Shown: piece by piece, positions 9,254 to 15,924 of the stretch
Position numbering within the stretch: the first letter of the stretch is position 1
Layout: the number at the start of each line of letters is the position of its first letter
Origin: Gymnopilus junonius
Lineage: Eukaryota > Basidiomycota > Agaricomycetes > Agaricales > Galerinaceae
Assembly: GCA_015501075.1 (NCBI GenBank)
Contig: JADNYJ010000687.1
Span: 1 to 15,924 of the forward strand
Direction: 5' to 3'
DNA length: 15,924 bases
Notes under the pieces: generated by a model
Told to the model about the DNA's origin: nothing
The model's database searches: none
Seen by the model: the letters and a program-made list of their open reading frames with translations, nothing else
Position numbers and translations under genes: made by a program

Positions 9254-11707
9254 TTAGGCGACTTGCAATGGCGTGGTATTCGGCAATTCTCTAGTGATAT
9301 GTAATCCATTTGCTTCAATTTCATCCGCAACAATTCTCATGGCGTCTTTGGCATCTTCAATTCCTACACTGATCCTCTCCTCAAAATAATCTGAAATCCC
9401 GAGAATATGATCCAAGATGTCTTCTATTGCCTCATTCTCAATGAAGATTGAGCATTGGGTTGGGGTGCGAGGCCTCTTAACAGGTCTTTTTGCTTCCTGA
9501 GAACAGATGACGACCGGACAAGCTCGTACTGAGAAGAATTTTAGATAACAACGAAAGAAAGAGACAAAGATTGCCTACAATGAGCTCATGTAGTGCTCGT
9601 GGAGATGGTAAGTATGACTCGGCTGAACAAAGCACAAAGTCAAGGAGGCGAAGCGACTAGGACGAAAGTGAGTTATGGACAAGAGGTGTTGTAAGCAACC
9701 TACTTCCGATGATAATGATCTAACGCCTCCTGAAGCATTCAAAACATCTATTTTGGTTGTTAAAAATTTAAGAAGTCCGAACATGGATATCCAAAGTTCG
9801 GTCCAGTGGTAATCTTTCTCATGTCAATCACCAGTGAGTTGTGACAAACGAGAGCATTACCGAGCCGCAAATGTTTATTCTGTAAAAACCAAACTATCCG
9901 ATAACATGTCCAGATGCAATTCCTACAATTATCAGCTATATGAGACGAAAGACCTCACACAAAAAATAGGCTTACATGTAGGAATCAACTTCCAGGTGCT
10001 TATGGAGATTGTGGCGTAACCAAAGAATACAACAGTCTAGAACTGAAACAGATAGGTGGCTGCATTGAGTTGTGCAGTGGAGGTAGGATAGGAAGTCTCT
10101 GTAATTTCTCGTTTCTCAGCATTGGGACGATTGCATAAGTTTCATTATATACCTGGCGGCACAAACGAATAGCAGGGACATTGGTTTGGCTGATAAATTC
10201 CATGACCATATTGTTCTCCACAAGACACAAGACGACATGTAAGGACAGATTTGCGTAGGCGATTGATCTCGGTGAGGCCGAGGACGAGGCATGGGTACAC
10301 AGATATGAAGTTAGTGAAATAAATGTACAAAGAATGGAGGTTGTTTGCATAGAATCAGACGGAGAGACCAAGTCTTCCATCAAAACAGACGCGAAGAGTG
10401 GATTGGGACGAAGAAATTCATAAGTTGGTAGTAAGATCACAGTTGCTTCGATAGGCCTTGTAATTAAATCACGGTGAGCAATGGAAACATGAGTTTAACA
10501 AAAACGACGTATTCACAATTTTTTGAACTTATCTCCAGGGAGGTTTTCTTGTGTAAGTGATATAGCGCGATCTTGGCGTAGGCGAGTAATGACAAAATTC
10601 AAAGATGACGCCAACGTCAGAGAAACAGCATCATCGTCAACCTCTTGATATGCCCTGCGATCGGTCAGCAGAGCTAGAAACGAGTGTAGAGCGGTACCTA
10701 AATACTTTATCGAGGCAACCAGAGCAAAGTTTGTTGCCCAACAGAGTTTCCTCATGAAGTCTCCGTCTTCACATTCCCTTATCCGTTTGAGATATGGATT
10801 GAGGTTTGCTGCATCGGACTTGTGATAGTTAGCAAGAATCGACAGAAACAAAATAGCCTCGAAGGTATATTCTTCCATTTCCGGACTTTTCACAAGCTAT
10901 GGAAGAACTCTTGAGTCCAATGCACTAGATCGTAATGACCAGCGCACGCACAGACATAATAGAGGGAAAGAAATCACGCCTCAAGAAATAGGCACCAGCG
11001 CTCAACTGACCTACGCTGCACATGTAGGTCAATCCGAGTTGTAGAGCCTTTTGTCTAACACGAGCTGCCGAAGGATGAGAATTGCGCAGCCCATCACATC
11101 CGAAGGAGACTTCACCAGGACATTGATTATCACCCAAAATATTATCGAGTGACTGAGTAAATTCCTAGTTATAGATCAGTAAATTTGACTGAATATATAC
11201 GATCAGTGCAAGGGATATTTACAGAAAAGACGCGATCACTCTGAGAAACAGATCCGGCGAAAATCTCCATGACTTCCCATCCTGTTAAATGTTTGGCTAG
11301 GATACGCGAAAGGAGGGTAGACAATGTATCAAGTGCATGGGCCTTTTTAGTATCCTTGTATTCTGAAGAATGGATATATTTCATGCAAGCTTGAAAAAGG
11401 GCATTCAAGAATGGCTACTAAATTCGGCCGCAGATATTGAGTTGACAATGTCCAAACCGAAGTGGTGATAGATATAGCCCACCTTGAGCTTTCCCAAACA
11501 AGCATCCTTTGAGATACCGTCGACTTGCGATTGAAGATACGGACTATCAACCTCGAGGTCTAGGAGTTCGGAAAAGAAACGGTCGTGTTGTTGAAGAGGA
11601 GCAATCTGTTTGGGAGATAACCCCTGAAAAAGCTTGCTGTATACGGCAACGAACTTAGATGTAACGTGATACTCTTCTTGTTTGGAGAAAAATAGAGACG
11701 AGAACAT
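9254..11707 (-). CDS. ARMH3 (DUF1741) armadillo-like helical protein, with two apparent frame breaks
   Basis: Human ARMH3 (C10orf76) binds PI4KB at the Golgi; the fungal role is less clear. Exons on the minus strand: 11707-11483, 11414-11223, 11164-10952, 10896-10706, 10654-10517, 10456-10153, 10098-9976, 9922-9861, 9813-9704, 9656-9579, 9528-9254. The model gives roughly 636 residues after allowing for the breaks. Recognisable segments are QQHDRFFSELLDLEVDSPYL, KHLTGWEVMEIFAGSVSQSD, GQLSAGAYFLRRDFFPSIM, ILANYHKSDAANLNPYLKRI, PTYEFLRPNPLFASVL, LDCCILWLRHNLHKHLEVDS, DYHWTELW and DAMRIVADEIEANGL. Exon 7 has one base too many near 10046-10048; unmodified, the frame ends at 10000. Exon 11 is one base short between about 9480 and 9436; its first frame stops at 9424. 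Weak alternative introns (10166-10043 and 9504-9437) would restore frame but delete segments I believe are conserved. It is either a normal gene with assembly errors, an alternatively spliced gene, or a young pseudogene. Confidence 0.8.
10655..10705 (-). other. Frame-neutral intron 4 of the ARMH3 gene
   Basis: This 51-bp intron (gtattt...tcgcag) reads open in the coding frame and would add 17 residues between SIK and AYQE if retained. The join ASIKAYQEVDDD matches the family better than the read-through, so I take it as an intron. Confidence 0.65.
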
Positions 11708-11893
11708 GACTGTCCTTTGGATATATTGAAAGCAGGAGGAAAAACTTGAGGAGTTAGTTTAATTGCAAGTGACGTTGGCACTGCCAGCCAGTGAGTGAGG
11801 GGTGTCACGCACATAAATGATCATGTGATGTGACATGTCGAGTGACCAACGCGATTTCTAAAATTAAAATCAGAATATTTACTTTAGGCTCTC
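11708..11893. promoter_or_regulatory. Shared divergent upstream region of the ARMH3 gene and RSC9
   Basis: 186 bp separate the two ATGs. The region contains a bZIP-like TGACGT at 11770-11775 and an AT-rich stretch (about 11860-11885) next to the RSC9 start. No convincing TATA box is placed. The assignment as a bidirectional promoter is from geometry alone. Confidence 0.55.
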
Positions 11894-13956
11894 ATGGCGA
11901 CCTTCGTTCCCCGCGGAATGACAACTCCAGCCAACTACTATCGGCCGCCAACATATCCAACTCAGTCTCAAACCCAGCAGAGACCACAGCCGACTATTAC
12001 AGATGACTATGAGCGTGCGTTTATGCCTATTTCAGATCACTTTCAACGTTCATCATGTTCGTCCTTAGGTTGGTACACTGAATCAACGCCCAGCAACAGA
12101 ATGTCCCTCTCAGTTCGCTCTGGTATCCACTCTGAAATTAGTTGGGCTCTTGATCGTTTGTGCAGGCTAGCCAACAATGAACAATTTGTCTTTTATCCTG
12201 GTCTCCTTGACGGACTCTTTTATTGGCCAGAGTGGTATGTTACTGAAGGCTACAAGGCGTTGCGAGACAGCGATATACTCTTCTCTTCAAATCCAGGTCA
12301 ATCACGCCAACGCCGTTATGCCCTCGAATGTCTCTTTATCCTCCGAAATACTGCTTTACACGAACCAAACGCCAGGGAGCTCGCTGCCCACTCACACACC
12401 ATACCTCTCATTTTGAACGGTTTACACAATCTTGAACATTCCAAAGACGAAAACACGGAAGCGCTTCTTCATATTACCGATCTCTTACAGAGCGTTGCCC
12501 CCAGTGTCACCGTGCACGCCAACTTGCCACCCAAGTTGAACCCCATTCCACCTCTACTTCGCATCGTGGCCGAGTCTTCAAATCGTACGATGATAATCAG
12601 TTCTCTGACCGCCCTGATTTCGATATTTTCAAATCCTTCCAACTCTTCATACCTCTCCGCTGACTCACCCGCATTGAAAGCATCCATCCAGTACTTGCCA
12701 TTATTCATCGACAAACCTTTGATACATGCATGTCTGAATTACCTTTACGTGCATATCTCGCATCCTTCCATGGCTAGAGCTTTCTTACTTCGACCAGAAC
12801 TGTCCGGTGTTCTGAAGGTTCTAGCGACTCTTCTCCTTGATGAACAACGCTCCCTTGAAAAGACATTTACCCTTGACATAACTGGTCCAATTCATACAGC
12901 ATCATCAACTTCATCGTCAACTCGAGACCATGAACTGACCGAAGAAGAGTTGGAGAGCCTTCTCGGCAAACCGGAGCCTCAGCGTTGTTATGACTGGTGC
13001 ATAGTCTCTTTCTTTCCTCCTAGACTTTTTCTCACGTATTTGAAAGGATGAGGGCCATGTTCGTTCCAAAAGCCGACGGAGAACTAACCCAAGTTGACTT
13101 TTGGAACCTTTACAAGGATGCCTTCTCGCCATATGCGGATCAATACCAACTCCTTGTCGCTTCAGACGTCATCAAAAATGTCACCAATGTTTTCCCGCAA
13201 GCTCAGGCAATGGTCTTACCAGGACCTATCCAACGATTTGTCGTGCGGGGTGTAGATCGTCGCAAGGAATCCGCTGCAAACGAAAGATACAGATGTCAAT
13301 GGGACCGTTCTCAGTGTACTTCACTACCCTTTGCATCTCCAGCAGAGCTATACGAACACGTTTTACAACACTTATCCTCAGCAGATGTACCCGAATTATC
13401 TTGCGTCTGGTCATCTTGTTCAGTACCACCCCTTTCAAAACACGCCCTGAGCGCCCATGTTCTTACACATCTTTCCGGTACGCAATTACAGAAACACCCC
13501 TCACAAAGTGACACGATAACATTGCCCTCGGAAAATTATCCTTACCCGACTGAGAACCCTACCAACCGTCCGCCACCACCTCCTCGTAGTACGACGATTA
13601 CATACGAACTTCCGATCATCGATCCTCCTTCAACGTCTTTAACAGCCCTTCTTATTATTCGCATCCTTTTCCGCACATCGTTTGCCTCCGCAGACGCAGC
13701 GCCACGCATTGATGCTGATCACTTTGGCTTCCCCGGTGTTGTTGAAGATACAACAGATGGTCCAGGTGAAGACATAGACTTTGCGGATGGTGCAGCTATC
13801 GTGGACGAAAGAGAAGGGGAAAGGAGAGGAAGAAAGGCCTTCATCGGGATCAAGAAACTCTTGGAGTCAGTGCGAATAAAAGATGAGGCTCTAATGGGAT
13901 GGGTGACAGAGATGACGGATATTGGCGGCACGTCTGGGACGAGCGGGATGTCATGA
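11894..13956 (+). CDS. RSC9: Rsc9/ARID2-like subunit of an RSC/PBAF chromatin-remodelling complex
   Basis: Rsc9 and animal ARID2 are subunits of RSC/PBAF-type SWI/SNF remodellers in the nucleus. Two exons, 11894-12996 and 13047-13956, join to 670 residues; the 50-bp intron (gtgcat...tgaaag) splits Trp368 and gives YDWMRAMF. Residues 37-340 form a helical, armadillo-like region with the family signature GWYTESTPSNRMSLSVRSGI (59-78), WALDRLCRLANNEQF and WPEWYV. Residues about 369-430 (FWNLYKDAFSP, VIKNVTNVFP) resemble an RFX-type winged helix. Two zinc-finger-like units follow: C451/C458/H472/H476 and C487/C492/H505/H509. A Pro-rich linker and an acidic stretch lead to the C-terminus. I see no N-terminal ARID domain, unlike ARID2. 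It converges on RRP1. Confidence 0.88.
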
Positions 13957-14243
13957 CTTTCTCTGCCGAGTTTTGAAAAATGACCAAACATCTCTGACGG
14001 TCTGTACTACATGAATAAGGCACTGTCCATTCATTTAACGCAGAAGGTACTTTTGTCATGCACCGTGATTTCTGAGAAGGCCACGCGTACTTTCTATCCC
14101 GCGACAACCTCAAATTTCTAAGCTTACGTGTAAGTATGGTGAGGATTGATGCACTACGGCCGGTCATGTTGCATAACTATAGAATGCTACATGAAGATGT
14201 ACAGATGTGCATGATGATCAGACAAAGCAACACTTGAGCTCAA
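13957..14243. other. Convergent 3' region between RSC9 and RRP1
   Basis: 287 bp between the two stops hold no exon I can support and no RNA gene. It should contain both polyadenylation regions. No clear AATAAA is visible on the RSC9 side. Confidence 0.45.
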
Positions 14244-15384
14244 TCAATCATTACTTGGATCCTCGTCATAGTTCTCCTTCCACAAGGCATACATCTTTCT
14301 TCTATTTGAGTCTCGGGTCTCTGGCTCACTTGCGATCTCAAATATTCTGTGGAGTAATTTCTTTTTTATTACTAGTCCATCTTGCGAGCTCTCTTGCTCA
14401 GGGTCGCTAAAGCATGCGTTCTCCAGGAGATTGGGGTATGATGTAGCGTCTTTGCTTAGACGCATACGTTTTGATTTTGGAAATTCATCGTCTTGACTGG
14501 ATTCAGAAACGAAAGCATTGAAAAGTGGATCGACCAAAGCTGATTGTATCCGCTTGTACGTCACGGAGGTGTGAGTTCGAGCTGCAAGTAAAATGAAGGG
14601 GTCAAGTAGTGTGGCAAGAGGAGCAGCAGGTGTATTGGACGCAGATCCAAGAGCTTTGTCGAGCTCTGCGATGTATATGTCCGCTATGTGATAAGACAAA
14701 CTTGATGGCACACGAATATCGCTGGTGCTACAATTTTTGGTCGTTACTTGTTCCACAAACCAGAGTAAAATGACAGAGACTTACCATAGGGGCCCGCCCT
14801 CGTTCGTCAGAATCTGATTGTACTCAATACAAGCTTTTTTATCCCATTTTACACGGATGAGAAGTCGAAATGTTGCGTTTACAAATCGACGAATAAGCAT
14901 GTAATATTTGTCAATTCTGAAGGAATAAGTATGAGAAGTAAAGTAGAGAAGCGATTGACCACACACCGTAAGCGATCTATTCCATTCCATTCGCGCACAG
15001 TCGTTTCCCAAAAGCCACGTAAAAAAGCAAGAGAGGCGGAGGTGGATGAAATAGTTAAAATCATTTCAGCCAGCTCTGACGCCAGAGCTTGCTGGACGAG
15101 AGGCTTATCTGACATCCAAAAACCTGCTAAAGAGTTGAGCAGCATGGAATATTGGATGATGAAAAGTCGCACAGTAGAATAAACCTTTCCATAACTTGTC
15201 CATCTCCGCTGTGGACAGCGTATTTTGATCATCGGACAGGAATATTGACAAGTTTTTAATGGCCTTGTCGCGGGTTTTCTTGTCTTTGTGCTATGGAGTT
15301 GAACGGCTGTAGCACCTTGAAAAACACAGGCTACATACCTGTCGAAGCGAGATATTTTCCTAGGGGAGGCCCCACAGCAGTCAT
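14244..15384 (-). CDS. RRP1: Rrp1/Nop52 ribosomal RNA processing protein
   Basis: Rrp1 (human NOP52/RRP1) is a nucleolar protein needed for maturation of 27S pre-rRNA and the 60S subunit. Exons on the minus strand: 15384-15339, 15283-15173, 15123-14967, 14916-14785, 14727-14244. They join to 309 residues, close to yeast Rrp1. The family core is intact: LGKYLASTDKKTRDKAIKNL (8-27), [20 protein letters not shown] (46-65), FLRGFWETTVREWNGIDRLR (86-105), DKYYMLIRRFV (107-117), SSLSYHIADIYIAELDKAL (157-175) and LLDPFILLAARTHTSVTYKR further on. The tail carries a short basic run (KSKRMR) that may act in nuclear or nucleolar targeting, and ends in acidic residues. The ATG sits in a good CCACC context. 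Intron 1 uses acceptor acaaag at 15284; the nearer atag at 15291 breaks the frame. It is divergent from the hydroxyisourate hydrolase gene. Confidence 0.93.
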
Positions 15385-15536
15385 GGTGGTGGATGTGATC
15401 TAAACTTTTTCAATTTCAAAGTCCGGCAAGTTGGTCCCTATCTGGGATTATGACGCAGTATGGCTACTTGGTTCTCTCTTGTCCAGCATGACTTGACCTC
15501 TTTCCTCTGAACCACCCCCATTTCCCCCTGAGTCCC
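15385..15536. promoter_or_regulatory. Shared divergent upstream region of RRP1 and the hydroxyisourate hydrolase gene
   Basis: 152 bp separate the ATGs. A pyrimidine-rich tract (about 15494-15530), common in fungal core promoters, precedes the hydrolase start. A bZIP-like TGACGCA lies at 15451-15457. Interpretation as a bidirectional promoter is inferred from spacing. Confidence 0.55.
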
Positions 15537-15924
15537 ATGGCCAAATCTCCCATTACTTGCCATGGTATATATTGTTTTCCTTCCTTTTGTCTTTCCTCGC
15601 AGTAACCTTCGAGCAGTCCTTGATTCTTCCACTGGAAAGCCTGCAGAGGGCATCTTCATTCGTCTCCAGCAGTTCGAGCCAGCCAAGGAGCCAGGCGGCC
15701 TGGATGCCTTCCGTCCTCTCGCAAAAGGGTAATAATGCTCATGTCCGCAGCATAAGCTATCTTATCTTCCGCACCACAGATATACCAATGCCGACGGCCG
15801 ATGTGTAGACCTTCTCCCTCCTAGGGGATCGGAGCTTGCCACGGAGGAAAAGACTGATCCTGTTGCCGGTCAAATATATAAATTAGTCTTCAAAACCAAA
15901 GAGTATTTCGAGCGAACGAATCGA
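15537..15924 (+). CDS. 5-hydroxyisourate hydrolase (transthyretin-like), 3' end outside window
   Basis: HIUase converts 5-hydroxyisourate, the product of urate oxidase, to OHCU in purine breakdown. Exons 15537-15564, 15617-15728 and 15780-15924 (continuing past the edge) give the first 95 residues in one frame. Features seen: PITCHVLDSSTGKPAEGI (5-22), the N-terminal family signature with the expected active-site His9; YTNADGRC (48-55) with the second expected active-site residue, Arg54; and YKLVFKTKEYFERT (80-93). The third active-site His and the C-terminal YRGS signature, which may also bear on peroxisomal targeting, lie beyond the window. Intron 1 (15565-15616) uses the acceptor gagcag; the upstream cgcag at 15602 gives no VLDSS. 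Introns are 52 and 51 bp. Confidence 0.92.

Noticed and set aside
10043..10049. Seven-base gtttcag as a micro-intron repairing the ARMH3 frame
   Set aside because: Arithmetic works, but a 7-nt spliceosomal intron is not credible; frameshift or the longer alternative intron are better explanations.
12997..13022. Short intron in RSC9 ending at cctcctag
   Set aside because: Only 26 bp and joins to a non-matching frame; the acceptor at 13046 gives the conserved YDWMRAMF.
14207..14410. Plus-strand open frame of 67 codons
   Set aside because: Antisense to the last exon of RRP1; no family signal.
1..15924. Mobile elements, CRISPR arrays, tRNA, rRNA, viral genes
   Set aside because: No terminal repeats, transposase or polymerase motifs, regular spacer arrays or cloverleaf sequences were recognised on either strand.
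1..15924. A functional gene cluster (secondary metabolism or defence)
   Set aside because: The eight genes belong to unrelated housekeeping pathways with no shared substrate or regulator visible.

Overview
The window looks like nuclear DNA of a filamentous basidiomycete, most likely an Agaricomycete. Genes are densely packed on both strands, nearly all introns are 46-68 bp with GT-AG ends, and several proteins have the form I know from mushroom-forming fungi. I resolved eight genes by joining splice sites by eye until the reading frame and the family pattern agreed. All calls rest on reading the sequence and on family knowledge; no search or transcript data were available.

Layout, left to right: (1) an orphan seven-transmembrane protein, + strand, 243-1814, 12 exons, including one GC-AG intron; (2) the Sec61 gamma/Sss1 translocon subunit, - strand, 2400-1978, five coding exons, one of only 15 nt; (3) a single-exon mitochondrial PPR protein, + strand, 2589-4778; (4) the mitochondrial glycine decarboxylase P-protein, - strand, 8763-4953, 16 exons that join to exactly 1000 residues; (5) an ARMH3 (DUF1741) armadillo-like protein, - strand, 11707-9254, with two frame breaks in its 3' half; (6) an Rsc9/ARID2-like chromatin-remodelling subunit, + strand, 11894-13956, two exons; (7) the Rrp1/Nop52 60S-biogenesis protein, - strand, 15384-14244, five exons; (8) the 5' part of a 5-hydroxyisourate hydrolase gene, + strand, from 15537 and cut by the window end.

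Three gene pairs are divergent over short shared upstream regions (2401-2588, 11708-11893, 15385-15536). Three pairs are convergent with gaps of about 160-290 bp. The genes serve unrelated core functions (secretion, mitochondrial RNA and one-carbon metabolism, Golgi lipid signalling, chromatin, ribosome assembly, purine breakdown), so this is ordinary fungal chromosome and not a cluster. I found no mobile element, CRISPR array, tRNA or rRNA.

I do not see a clearly new multi-gene system. The points most worth following are the orphan 7TM protein and its GC-AG intron, the 15-nt microexon in SSS1, the frame breaks in ARMH3, two frame-neutral open introns, and two dyad-symmetric elements in promoters.
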